Source of the DNA: Acanthococcus lagerstroemiae
Taxonomy: Eukaryota > Arthropoda > Insecta > Hemiptera > Eriococcidae
Length of the DNA stretch: 64,000 nt
Assembly (NCBI GenBank): GCA_031841125.1
Contig: CM063108.1
Location: 7,795,683 to 7,859,682 of the forward strand
Direction: 5' to 3'
The notes below the pieces were generated by a model. That model was not told where the DNA came from and made no database searches. It saw nothing but the letters and a program-made list of their open reading frames with translations. A program made the position numbers and the translations under genes. Below, in pieces: positions 45,545-57,509 of the stretch (position 1 is its first letter; each line of letters starts with the position of its first letter).

Positions 45545-47404
45545 CTTTGACACTCCTGAAGAGATTTGTCAGTTTATACCAATTAGGCAGTGTAATTATT
45601 TTACTTTTAGACGTTATGGTACCTTAGATCAAGACATTTTTATTACCATTTTATCTCCTTTTCTACCATCCATGGCCTAAATAGTTTTTTGTCTCAAATA
45701 GTGACAATGGCCACTTTGATTATTTTATTTCGGAATCCGATTGGCAAAAAATTGGTCACAGAGCTCTCCAGTACAACTGAAAGTTACCACAATTCGGTAC
45801 ACAAACAGCCGACCCGGAGTGGGAGGGCTCCTGGGGGAGCTGACACGTATCAAAATGATGCTGAACATTTCTTCACATATATAATTTTTTCAGTTTTCTG
45901 GGAGGGGGGAGGGGAGAAATTAGAAGATTGCGTGACTATGCTCTCCTAAGCCCCCACCCCAAATTAAGTCCATACATATGAGGCAGTTTTGTGAAAAACC
46001 GTTGCCTCAACTGGGGCAAATCGGCAATCGAAAAAGAGGCAACGTTTTTATGCTTGATTTTTCTTCTTTTTTTTAATTAACTTATTGTGTTCTCCAAATA
46101 AATAAAATGAAGGAGCCCAAATAATCGGGGGGGGGGGGGAGGTTTGGAATTCCCATTTGGTTGAAAATGTTCATTTTTCCTAACACAACTTTTTAAAAAG
46201 TGAGTAAAGTATAAATTTCAGAATAAATGTATCTACCATAAGGTGGCAAAATTTAAAGTGTTTTCGTTCAGTCTACTTGCGAATGTTATCACCACATAAA
46301 TGTGATTCAAATTTCACGAGTTCAGCTCTCCGATTTGTGAGACATATTTACTCATGGAAAAATTTATCTTTGCGCTGTAAAATAGGGGCTATTTATGGTA
46401 AAAATTTTAGAAGGGGGAGGGGAACGTACTGCCACCTCACATGAAAATTATTTATGTGTAATGTAACTTCATTCAATATTTTAGGATTGCCACTAGAAGC
46501 GTTTCCTTAGTGGGGAAGTCCTTAAATTAATCTTATGTAAATACTATTCTTATCGATGTACGTACTTCCTTTTCTAGCAAGAATAATCTGGGGGAAACTA
46601 AGTTCCCCGAGGAAGATTTGAAGATTAAAGTACATAAAATTTCATTCTCCATTTCAGATGGCCATCACTGGAATAATCTGTTGCGCTAATCATTATTTTT
46701 ACTGAATAATTTTTAGGATGATTAGCTTTTCTGCAACATGATATTTTGTTTTATATGCTAAAAGTCTGCAGTTTCCATGTCGAGATAAGACTCCAGGGTC
46801 CACGACAGACTGTCACACAGAAGACAGCAAACCAGCCAACCAGTTGCTTAGTTATATGGGTACCGTAGTAGAGAGAACAACAGAAAAATAACAATAAAAG
46901 ATACGAAAAGGAGTCATTAGAGAAGCCGACCGATTGACAGCCAGTCAAGTCTTGGCTGATGCTAAACAGACAGATTGACACCAACAGTGAAACAAATTGC
47001 AAGGGATGCAACTCTGAGCAGTGAGTCAGAACGAATAAGGCGAGGGTTGGCATGGGGAACAGGCTGCAAAATGTGCAGCAGGTGAAGCTTTAGGCTACAT
47101 CTTTATAAAACAAGATACATAGGTGTTATAAGCACGTCATCTGTAATCTGTATTTCGTTCATATACCCATGTATACGTATTATGCCATGATTTTTAAAAT
47201 TGATTCATCAATAATATGTACTAAAAAAAATCGATTTATATTTCGGAACGCATGTAGAAACAATGCCATTTAATTTATTTGACTTTCGTTGTGCTACAAA
47301 GTCATTAAACAATATGAGAGCTCAGATGTGTGCTAATGAAATGTATAATAAATCGCGTGTTTTTTCTGTTCTCGAGAGTATTTTTAAAAGGTGTCTATTT
47401 ACCT

Positions 47405-47509
47405 GCGACTTACCCAATACCAAAGATGACACCAGGCAAGAGGATTTGCCTGTGTAAAGATGTGGACTATGCCAAATTATTCCAGACTTTTGCTTATTCT
47501 CAGTATTGA
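47405..47509 (+). pseudogene. Relic of a family exon 2 (start of domain only)
   Basis: One frame reads ATYPIPKMTPGKRICLCKDV then DYAKLFQTFAY and a stop. This matches the DPIPKM...LCxDVxxAKLF start of exon 2 (closest to gene 8, which has MSPGQRTCLC). The usual leading Asp is Tyr, and the rest of the exon, exon 1 and exon 3 are missing nearby. Just upstream, ttctcgagagtatttttaaaaggtgtc (47370-47396) resembles the promoter-proximal block of gene 9 (ttctcaagagtatttacaaaa, 55210). This suggests a deletion that joined a 5' flank to exon 2. Confidence 0.72.
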
Positions 47510-48780
47510 AGGCACAGTACAAGTTTGGAAATTCGAATCACGAGTAAATTTTCAGGTATACATGAATTTGATACTTCCTTCAACACTCCAGACAGACAAC
47601 AAAAAGTGAGGACATTTTAGTCTTTCAAATAGGATTTACCGCTACCTCTTAAACCCAGATGCAACCAACTTGTCAACGACAAAATTTAAATTCAAAATTT
47701 CGATAAAATTTGGAATAATTTTAAAATATTTAATTAAAATTTTATTGAACGAATTGTGCATTCTTTCATTCAAGACAGCTATGAAAAGCACATACCTTGA
47801 AAATCAAACAGACATAATAGCTATTTATTGCCTACCTGAATACTAAAGGGGCTATACTTTACTCAAATTTTTGATTCGAATTCTCAAACTCGTAGTGCTC
47901 TTCTAGTATCAAGGACCGACTATAAATTGTCACCCAAGTTCTTTTACATTTGTAATGTACTACAAATTGCGTACATTTTTTTGAAAAATGTATTGTTAGC
48001 TGTTAAATTTGCTTTCCAAACTTAGGATGCTTGTAGCCCCTATAATTTTGAAAATAGGCTAATTACGTGTAAATGTCATTGACATTTTTTGTATTTCTCG
48101 ACCAGTACCTGTTTCAGTTCTCCTCAACTAATCTGGGACACTGTATATCATCAGGTTTTGAACAATCAAATTAAATTTCTATTATTAACAATAATTTCTA
48201 AGAAAATATAAGCAATGTTATTTAAATAAAAAAGCACGGTCACTTCGTAGGCGCAAATAGGGGAAGACGAGCTTGCGTGGCTTAGCCTCTCAAATATTCT
48301 GAAAGAGTCTCCCCCCCCCCGCACACACTACTGAAAAATTGTATAATAGAAGGAATTCTCAGAATTAATTTGATAACCCCCCTCTAGGTGGGCATGTATC
48401 CTCTAAGAATCAGATCAGTAAAGATGTGAAATATAAATTAATAGAAGTATCTACCTAATTTTTCTAAAGAAAAAACAATTTTCTTCCTAGAGTTGAGTTT
48501 TTAGAATTAGCAAGTCTGCACCAGCCTTTTCATTTATTTTTCCGTTTTGTAAGCCCTTTCAATGGGCTATATCTCATTTCTGATTGACATGATTTCGTAA
48601 GTTGCAGTAGGTACTAACACAATTTCTGGCATTCGTATAATATATATTCAACTAGGAATATGCGATTAGAATAGTAAGAATCGTATATTGCAATATGTGC
48701 AATAGTGATTCAGCTGTATCAAATCCCTCGAAATTATTTCACTGACGTGGCTTTCAGTGATTTACTTGCGAGAAAGAGAC

Positions 48781-48847
48781 ATTCAGTTATATCTTCGCGA
48801 AAAACTGCTTGACTTCCAGTTTTTAAATATGTTTATAAAAGCGACCT
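48781..48847 (+). promoter_or_regulatory. Conserved upstream block and TATA-like box of gene 8
   Basis: It matches the gene 7 block: attcagttatatcttcgcga, a run of A, then gtttataaaagcgacc. TATAAAAG is at 48834-48841, about 200 nt before the ATG at 49041. The transcription start is not known. Confidence 0.45.
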
Positions 48848-49040
48848 CCATAAACAGTTTCGCCTGAACAAATATGATAGAATAATTCCAATAATCTATC
48901 TTTTCCTTTTTTCAATTCATTTTAGAACTAGAGACGAAACCTGATCCATAACTTCTTGATCCTAGCCAAATCTTGGTTCGTTTGTTTTGTGAAATGCAGT
49001 AATATTTGATTATTTTCTGGCTGCTCTCTTGCCCACAAAA

Positions 49041-51166
49041 ATGAAATTAATTTTGGAAATCGCGAGCATAATCATTTTGTGGAGTTTGGCATCGTCGGCT
49101 TTTGAGCCACTAGTTCTTCTACGACCTCCAGGATTGGACGAGTTTTTCCTTCAATTAAATTCAGGTACGTAAAATGCTAGTATAGTGTGTAGTTCTGTTA
49201 CAATATCGTACCTACTTTTCAATTCCCCAGACTATAATCAAGAGCATTATTACAAAAAAAAAAAAAAAAAAAAAGTTTAGTGGTTGAAAAATGAACCCTG
49301 ATCCTAAAAGACGACCAGTGGAATACCAAAAGGAAATTTAGTGGGAGGGAACCAAAAATATCTCAACTGAAAAGTTGTCTATTTCGTTCATTCTGTTCGT
49401 GGATTTATTTTAATCAACAGAACTTTCCAACCGAAGGCCACTGAATCTTAAATTTGAATCAAAATCAATTTTTAAATCATTGAGAGAAGATCCCCCACGG
49501 TACGTCCCTACTGGCAATTCGGGTATAAACTTTACTGTACTTTACTCTTTATTGTTCAAAAACGAAAATATATATGTAATATGAATCTCAGTACCAGTAG
49601 GTTTGCTGGGAAATTTCAAAAAAGTTTCTATATCCAACATCGACTCTCTTATGTTATTAGTGGTGATCCAAAAATTTCTGAAGGAACAGCTTGCACGATA
49701 CACTCAAACATACAAACTCATATACACAATAATATACAAACGATTTTACAAGGATAGGGATATACTGACCAGTGACCAGTGACCAGTGCCCCCTCCCCAG
49801 TTTTTAAAGTTCATCTTAAGGTAGTGACTAGCATGCGTAACCACACGTTTCCCTAAATTATCCACAAGCATTGCGTATTCTTAATATCAGCATTCCACGG
49901 ACGTACCTCACAACTGGGACAATATTTCAGAATCTGAAATAAGCTGATGAACAAAAATACAGAAACAGTCAGACAGACAAAAATACGAGTGCAGCTTTGC
50001 ACATAAAAATTGACCATTCGGAGTTGAAAAATATAGGGGGAGATACGAGTTTTGGTAGGCAGAACTGGGGGGGGGGCTAAGTAACTAGAATTCTTAAATA
50101 AAAAAACCTGATCACTAATTAATAAATCATTTTACAGAAATGGATCCTACGGAAGTAGTTCAGGCTGACCCAATACTGAAGATGTCACCAGGCCAAAGAA
50201 CCTGCCTATGTAGAGACGTGAGAAATGCGAAACTCTTCTTAACTCCAGGCGACAATGACACACCAAGACCAGATAAATTTTTGAAGCCAATACATGCTGT
50301 TCAAGATTACAAAGAAATGTCGGCTTTCGTTGCTAATAGGCCGGTTACGATAAATTTGCTGAATTGTCCGGAGTATCCTGATATCTACATATCATATGGT
50401 TACAACGATCGTTTCTATTTCCTGTTCATCAAGGCGAACAACCAGGATAGAATACAATTGGTAGCCATTATCGAGCCAAGCCCTATTCGTATGCTATCGT
50501 ACCTATATCAGGATGACTTGAACAGTGCTTTTTGGAAAGATACAAAGAATGTTGGTTAGCAATTGTTGATTTGATTAGAGAATGTGTAGAGGCTAGATGA
50601 GCTGATCAGAAATTATGTTCTAACCGTCACTATCGTGTATTTTGTTTTTAGGAATCACGACTTGGGTAAATAAAATTGCGAAGTTTCGTTCAATGAGCAA
50701 GAGTCAGCAGTTTCGACTATGTGGATTGGCTTACACTAAGGGCGCAGGAATTGGGGAGACGGCTAATATTTACGAAATCGCATTACCTAATGATTCCAAT
50801 GTAGGTCCGTTTTTGCCGGGTACCTACGGCATCATTGAATCCGGCGTCCTTTTCCACCTCAGCCCTGCTTTACCTTGCAGCATACGAGTAGCAGACAAAT
50901 CTGCGAAGCAGAAACCGGAGTTCTTTGTAATTCCCAGTGCCAGTGATGACCATTCAGTGTATTTGACTGAACTAGACGAGGTTCAACTAATGGATGTTCG
51001 ACTACTGAAATTAACTCATTATTTTACAAAAGTTTCGTCTCAGTATGGGAACAAAGAACAATTTCGCGAACAGAAAGAATTGCAAGCCACAGGGTTCTCT
51101 GGTTTACTGCGACGCCTTTTCCAACCGACCGCAGACAAACTTGTGCGACTTGGACACTCTGAATAG
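49041..51166 (+). CDS. Array gene 8: predicted secreted protein of the tandem family (3 exons)
   Basis: Exons 49041-49164, 50138-50554 and 50652-51166 give 351 codons plus stop. The signal peptide is slightly longer than in the paralogues (MKLILEIASIIILWSLASSA), followed by LVLLRPPGLDEFF. Exon 2 has DPILKM, CLCRDVRNAKLFLT, LLNCPEYPD, IYISYGYNDRFYFLFIK and IQLVAIIEPSP. Exon 3 has TTWVNKIAKFRSMSKSQQ, FRLCGLAYTK, ALPCSI, VIPSASDDHSVYLTEL and FTKVSSQYGNKEQF, with a tail GFSGLLRRLFQPTADKL. Introns are phase 1, 973 and 97 nt. The second donor is gttagc, weaker than the gtaagt type of the other genes. Several normally fixed residues drift (D-R-F-Y-F, IQLVAI). Function unknown. Confidence 0.8.
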
Positions 51167-51425
51167 AATGACATTGAAGTATCTAACGTTCAATAGGATT
51201 GAAGATAGAGCTATAAAAACTGGTCAAGTTTACAAAAGAATAAGTCGACCATCCTTCCCCCAACCATACTCGTACGTTCTAAAATGTAACAGCATTTTCA
51301 TATTAATAACAAACAACAGGAATTGGTTCACGAGACCTTTACCAACAACCAATCCAAATACAGGAAATAACAAGTGAGTTCACCATACGGTATTACCTTA
51401 ACTATTATAATATGTTACAGACTGT

Positions 51426-52432
51426 TTTTTCCTCAGTGCTGCCAACACTCAAGCTTCAGCTTGAGATCTCAAGACTTTTTGACTTGCCTCAAGATTGTCT
51501 CAATATTTTCAAGAATCTCGTAAGATTTCTCAAGATTTTCCCCCATTTCTCCTAAAATGCACAAAATCTACAGAGCATTTTCAAGATTATAAGGAAATGC
51601 CAGTAATCGTGGCCAATAGCACAATTACAATAAATTTACTGAATTGTCCGGAAAATCCGGGAGTCTATATATCACATGGTTACACCGATCATTACTATTT
51701 CATGTTCATCAAAACGAACAACCAGCCTAAATTGCAATTCTGAACTTGGGAATCTCAAATAATCGATTGGGTAGCAGTAAAACCTGAAGCAGGCAGCTCC
51801 TCTACGCCGTTACGCAGTAGTTACCTCTGCCCATGAGATTTTGACGTATATCCAATTGAGAATGTCCTGGGAAAGGGACCTACAGCTCATATGTATTAGT
51901 GACTTTTTCCAAGACATTTTCGAATGCACATAGGACAAAATGTCGTATCAGGGCAGATCTGAGTGAGCGCGATATTAATAAGAAATGCTTTGCCATTTGC
52001 GAACCAGGAATCGGCGGTAATTTTACGTAAATTTACATACATTTGCAGTCATGCATAATGACGTGTCCCTGATGTGATCACAGTGCCGTAAATTACCATT
52101 TGGTAATTTACGGTAACTTACGTAAGTGACTGTAAGAAAATCACCTTTTCGTCCACTGATAAGCTTGCTGTCCAAAGGCGAATAGTAGTATTAAAATTGT
52201 TGAGTATTCCTTGATTTGTATGAATTAGCTGAATCAAAGGCATGAACAAGAGAACAACCATTTATCCCTCTATTGTCCTACTGCTGAGGAAAAAGCCTGC
52301 ATTTTGATACCCATATTGCATGGGTAGGGCAGTAAAAATGGTAACCTCAAGATTTGCCAAGCGTTCTCAAGCTTTTTCAATGTGAAATCTCAAGAATTTT
52401 TGAGTGGGTCGGTTGGCAGCACTGTATTTTCT
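51426..52432. mobile_element. Non-autonomous hAT-like element carrying a captured exon 2 fragment
   Basis: Perfect 13-bp terminal inverted repeats cagtgctgccaac (51434-51446) and gttggcagcactg (52412-52424) bound a 991-bp unit. Flanking octamers tttttcct and tattttct match at 6 of 8. The interior has many ctcaag words near both ends, an internal palindrome (ccgtaaattaccatttggta, about 52085-52110), and 154 bp identical to gene 9 exon 2 at 51575-51728. No transposase is encoded. Confidence 0.7.
51575..51742 (+). pseudogene. Captured fragment of gene 9 exon 2, 154 bp identical
   Basis: Bases 51575-51728 are identical to 56646-56799 over all 154 positions compared by eye. They encode HFQDYKEMPVIVANS to YTDHYYFMFIKTNNQP of the family exon 2, then diverge and reach a stop at 51742. 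An open frame upstream (from 51495) reads into it, but no signal peptide, LCxD segment or exon 3 is present. This is not a working family gene. The perfect identity means a very recent copy or ongoing gene conversion. Confidence 0.9.
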
Positions 52433-54537
52433 TCAGTAGGTAAGTCACGGATGATGGAATAATAACCGAAAATGTTCTGACAAAAATACGCAGATTTTGA
52501 ATCAGTACAAACTGTAACACGGGGTGACTTTGCTCGCTTTTTTCTGTACTTTCAAGTTTGGCGCCTATATACGAACTATAGAAACTGGGTTAGAGAACAG
52601 AGATTAAATTTTGATGGGAAATTGCAGAATACATTCTCCAAACATTAGGACACCCCCTTTACAAATTTATCCACGGAATTATGAAATAAGTATGCCAAGT
52701 GGTACAGCGATGGGGAGACATTGCACATGTTCATGAATGAACAGGGAAAAAATCTGTTAAAATCGCCAAGTAATCTCAAATTGATATTATGTACCATATA
52801 TATTGTATACCCGTGAAACTTTGTCAACGTTGACACAAGCATCGACATTTGTATCGACATAATTATTTTTCACTTCTTTCGAGGTTTTGTTTCTAAATAC
52901 TTTGAAACACATTATACTAAACTCAATCATATATAAGAATATGATAATAAGGCAATTGAAGAGTTTGATTCGAAAAAGTGCTTAGTCTAAAACGGTTTTG
53001 TTTCCCAAACATGAAACCAAACCGGGACTAAGCGCTTCTTGGAAATGGGCCTCGAAAACACGCGAGATTTTAGAACACATATACACTGATAGATTGGGTC
53101 ATTCTCACTATTCCGGTATGGTCACATTTCCACATTTAACACATGTCGCTAAAATCGCAATTTCGATTAAATGGACGAAGCACTTTTTGGAATTGGGCTT
53201 CACAATTTATACGAAAATGATTTAGCGCAAACTGTTTGTCGAGTAGACATATCAATGAAAATTTCGACTATACAAGGCACTGATACTTCAATGTTGATGA
53301 GTAATGTCAATACTTGTCGATTACAATGTCAACTGAAATATCGACTATACAAACATTTATCGACATCTACTGAACGCATGTCAGTTTGCTGTATAAGTAC
53401 TACCATGTTTATAGTAATGTTGATACACGTAGAATGTAGATACTTGTTGACTAACATGTTAACTGCATTATACATCCACTGAACACTTGTTCATCATTCT
53501 GTCTATGGAAATGTATATTACATAGTTGACAGTAAACAGAGTATGTCGATAAATTGTATGTGCACTGTATATGAAAATGTGTACTAAAAGTGTCCTGGAT
53601 TTCAGTGCTGACATTTTAGTCGACATTTCCATATGCACGTGTTTCACGGATATAGATGTACGCAAAAAACTCAACAAATGGTAACCATGGAAGGTGTACT
53701 CTTTCTTTATTTCCAAAATCATAAGAAATAAAACAAATGAGACTTTTGCTTTGAAAGGCCAAGACCCTAATACACGAACATACGTCCTCGGCTTCTCTGA
53801 AATGCATAAACATCCGATTTATATACTCGTTCATTCACGAGTAATAAGGCAGAACATCGAAATTGATCAGTTACCCCTTTCAAGAACAAAAATAAACAAT
53901 TCTATGCAATTCACCCCCACACGTCCCCCCAGTTTTTTACGAATTAATACACAATAGTTTACTGTTATTATGATCACGATCGAATTCTGTATGTCATGAT
54001 ACCAAACGCATACAGTTTCCTTTCATTTTCACTCATTATCTGAAACAATAATTTTTGTGGTGTAATTTGTATAATCTTTTTGAAACTCTGCACAAACGAC
54101 CTGATAACACTGCCTAGAAGTAGCAAGACTTACACCGAGTTGGTTTTACAGGATAGCTACAACACCCTATATTACAACTAGTCACGCGTCAGTTTTGCCA
54201 CACATTCTATTTTTTTCCTCCGTTCATAGGAATTATGAAAACATTTGTGTGCCAAGTCACTTCATGATTGCAAAGTCACCCCGTGTTACGGAACTTCAAG
54301 AAAGATTTTTACTTGCCTTTTTTCATAACCTGCGGTCGAATACTCAAAATTGTTTCTATTTGACAAAAGCACTCTACGAGTAGATAAATTGACCAAAACG
54401 GTACCTATATGAAAAATACTATTCAATGTGCTAGAAATGCTAGATCTACCCCATAATATGCTCGTCCATCTGCCAAACTGCATAACACCCCACCAAAGTC
54501 TTATTATAGTTAGGCACACATACCAATAGATAGAAAG

Positions 54538-54925
54538 GGGATGGATAGGGACGCACCGCAGAGTTTTTCCAGGGGGGGGGGGGTAAAAATTAGGTCCCAA
54601 CTGACTGAACTCAGAATTCTCAAGTATCAAAAAAAAAATTTGACCTGTTTGAATTTTTCAACTGACTCAACTCAAAATTCCCAAGTATCAAAATACAAAA
54701 GAGGAAAAACCTTTTGACTTTGTTGGGTTTTTCCCAACTTCTCAACTCAATTCCCAAATTCCGAAGTATCAAAGAAAAAAAAAGAAAAAAAACCTTTTAA
54801 CTTGTTTGTTGGATTATCCCAACTCGCCTGACTGATGGTAAATTTTCCCAACTGCTGGATGAAGAATCCCTACAGGAAGGTAAGTTGCCACCCCCGCTCC
54901 TTACGGGTACGTCCCTGGGGATGGG
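54538..54925. mobile_element. hAT-type MITE, second copy of the CAGGGACGTACCG family
   Basis: The element 54546-54917 starts tagggacgcaccgcagag (first base mutated) and ends cgggtacgtccctg. Flanks gggatgga and gggatggg match at 7 of 8. The interior tandem units (aactgactgaactcagaatt, ttttgactttgttggg) match the copy at 4858-5356 in the same orientation. Confidence 0.8.
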
Positions 54926-55363
54926 GATACTGTAAAGTGTCCAGGAGGTGAGATGTACTTGCACATCTTCAGAAAAAACAGATGTATTCACACAATAGTG
55001 ACGTTGGTACATAAAAATTAAATTTTGACTTGTACTGTACATACTCGTACATCTAGTTTAGTTCATAAATGTGCGTATTTTATTAAATAATTTTCAAATT
55101 TGATCTACAATGATGTTTTCCATTTTCCATTTTATTTACTAAGGAAATCTGTACATACATGATTTTATCTTTACGTAAGCAGAATGTACCATAAATCACG
55201 TTGTATTCGTTCTCAAGAGTATTTACAAAATATGCGCTTCTGTGTTCACACTTGTGCAAAAAGTAAATTTTTTATTTGCGTTCCCAGATGGAAAAGCTCG
55301 AATTCTTCGTTTTATGAAATTTATATATATCTCGCTATTCTCTAACGAGTCTATATCGCAATA

Positions 55364-57509
55364 ATGAAATCAATTTTCAAAGTCATGAGCATAATGATCT
55401 TGTGGAGTTCGTCTTCTGCAGCATTAGTTCTTCTACAACCTCCCGGATTGGATGAGTTTTTTCTTCAATTAAAGTCAGGTACGTGGGTGGAATGCTATAC
55501 AATAATTCTCATACGGTGAAATTCTTTTTATTTGAGGAAACCATACAACTAAATATGGATTGGCTAGGAAATACCCAATACCTAATTTTATTTTCTGAAA
55601 CATTCTTTTTAGAAACAATAGCCTACTTTACGTCTGAGGGCTAAAGAGACCAACTGACGATTGCTCTTAATAATAATGTGGGATTGAACGACATCGAGGT
55701 CAGTATGGGATTGTTCCCCTCTGTGGTGCTTACTCCTCGCTTCAGTCCCCCAGCCAGTCAGATAAAACAAGCAGAACGAAGATTCGCCTATGTTACTGAC
55801 TTGGCTACAGCTGCCTGCCCTTATATCCTTCGCGATGATTCGCCGGAACTGGGCACAAGTGAGGGCAAGGGGTAAGGTACCGCCTTCTGATTTAAGACAA
55901 ATTCTCGATTAAACAAGCAGTATAATAAATTGTAACTTTGTACATTTATATGCATCTGTAACCTGCGGTATCATAACACAGCGTCGATGCGATATATTCA
56001 CAATTGTGTTCGACAAAAACAGCATTCTCACTGACCTTATGATTCTAATGTCGGGGCAAAGAGTAAACTCCGAAGTAGTAAATGAACTAGGGCCATCTCA
56101 ATTTCGAATGACTTCTCGAAGGAATTAGGAACAGAGATGGATTATAGTTCTCTAAATACCAGACGTCTACTTTTTTTTCAGAGTGAAAAATTAATTGGGA
56201 CAAAGTCATTAGAAATTCAGATGAAATAAGTTCACTTATTACCCCGGGGTTCGTTTTTTGCCACGATTGACCCAAACCCTCCTCTCATCACTGGGAAATT
56301 CCCTTCTCAGCCTTCAAAGCAGACCGTCGCACAAGATGAATACAAGCCAGACAGAGATCATTGAAACATAAAAACGAGACCCCAGCACTAGCGATGGAGA
56401 CTGAACTGTAAAAGAGGCGACACATGCATTCCACAAAATTTCCAACCGCATTTTCATACGTGATTACGAAATTATTTTACAGACATGAATTCCACGACTA
56501 TGGAAACTGATCCAATACCAAAGATGACACAAGACGAGAGAATCTGCTTATGTAGAGACATTTCCGAGGCGAAATTCTTTCTTGCCCCGGACAAGCATGA
56601 CACTCCATTACCCAACAGGAACTACCAATTATCTGACCCTACAGCGCATTTTCAAGATTATAAGGAAATGCCAGTAATCGTGGCCAATAGCACAATTACA
56701 ATAAATTTACTGAATTGTCCGGAAAATCCGGGAGTCTATATATCACATGGTTACACCGATCATTACTATTTCATGTTCATCAAAACGAACAACCAGCCTG
56801 ATATACGATTACTGGCCATCGCCGAGCCAAGCCCTACTCTTATTTTATCATCCCAGGATCAGAATCTCTTGGACAATACATTCCGGGGAGACACAAAGAA
56901 TACTGGTAATTATCGGTTGAATTGAATAATCCAAAATAGTTGAATCGACCAAGTTATGTACACCATATTGTTTTCCTAACACTAGAATTCACGACTTGGC
57001 AAGAGAACATGGCGAAATTTCGTTCGATGAGCGAGAGCCAACAGTTCCGACTCTGTGGATTGGCTTACGGACAGTGGGCAGGAGTTGAGGAGGCTGCGGA
57101 CAGTTACGAAATCATAATTACAAACAATTCAGACGCAGGTCCGTTTTTCCCCGAATCCGACGGCGTACTTCACCTCAGCCCTGCTTTACGTTGCGTTGTA
57201 CAAGTGGCCGGAAAGTCTCAAGAACAGCAATCGGAATTTTTCGTAATTCCAAATGCCGGTGATGACCATTCGGTGTATTTGGCACAATTGGAAGAGGCGG
57301 ATTTAATGGGTGTTCGATTACTGAAATTGACTCACTGTTTAAAAAAAGTCTCGTCTCTGTATGGTAACAAAGAACAACTTCAGGAACAGCAACCGGTGGG
57401 ACTCTTTCGCTTGTTACAAAATGCTTTTCAAAACTTTTGGGTAACAAGCCTGCATATAATGATGTTAATTGGAAGACTTAACGTCCAAATACGAATCAGG
57501 GTTGAGTGA
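55364..57509 (+). CDS. Array gene 9: predicted secreted protein of the tandem family (3 exons)
   Basis: Exons 55364-55478, 56483-56905 and 56986-57509 give 353 codons plus stop. The signal peptide MKSIFKVMSIMILWSSSSA is followed by LVLLQPPGLDEFF; the invariant Arg of LRPP is Gln here only. Exon 2 has DPIPKM, CLCRDISEAKFFL, LLNCPENPG, VYISHGYTDHYYFMFIK, IRLLAIAEPSP and a VANST glycosylation sequon. Exon 3 has KFRSMSESQQFRLCGLAY, ALRCVV, VIPNAGDDHSVYLAQL and LKKVSSLYGNKEQL. A long C-terminus follows: the tail GLFRLLQNAFQNFWV, then about 20 more residues (LHIMMLIGRLNVQIRIRVE) not seen in other members. Introns are phase 1, 1004 and 80 nt. It is the source of the captured fragment at 51575. Function unknown. 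Confidence 0.82.

Larger units (their letters stand above)
45545..49040. other. Spacer between genes 7 and 8, with a gene relic
   Basis: Non-coding, with low-complexity G and C runs near 45900, 46128 and 48311. The relic of a family exon 2 is at 47405-47509. The last 260 nt carry the conserved promoter block of gene 8. No other gene recognised. Confidence 0.5.
51167..55363. other. Spacer between genes 8 and 9
   Basis: It contains the inverted-repeat element with a captured exon 2 fragment (51434-52424), an imperfect hairpin at 52977-53039, a stretch rich in short tgtcgata/gtcgacat words (52800-53640), and a hAT-type MITE (54546-54917). No gene. The promoter-proximal region of gene 9 includes gtatttacaaaa at 55219. 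Confidence 0.5.

Noticed and set aside
51495..51743. An eleventh array gene
   Set aside because: Only the middle of exon 2 is present, identical to gene 9 and embedded in an inverted-repeat element, without signal peptide, LCxD segment or exon 3.
55678..55875. A small gene in gene 9 intron 1
   Set aside because: A 65-codon frame without motifs, inside an intron on the same strand, with no splice or conservation support.
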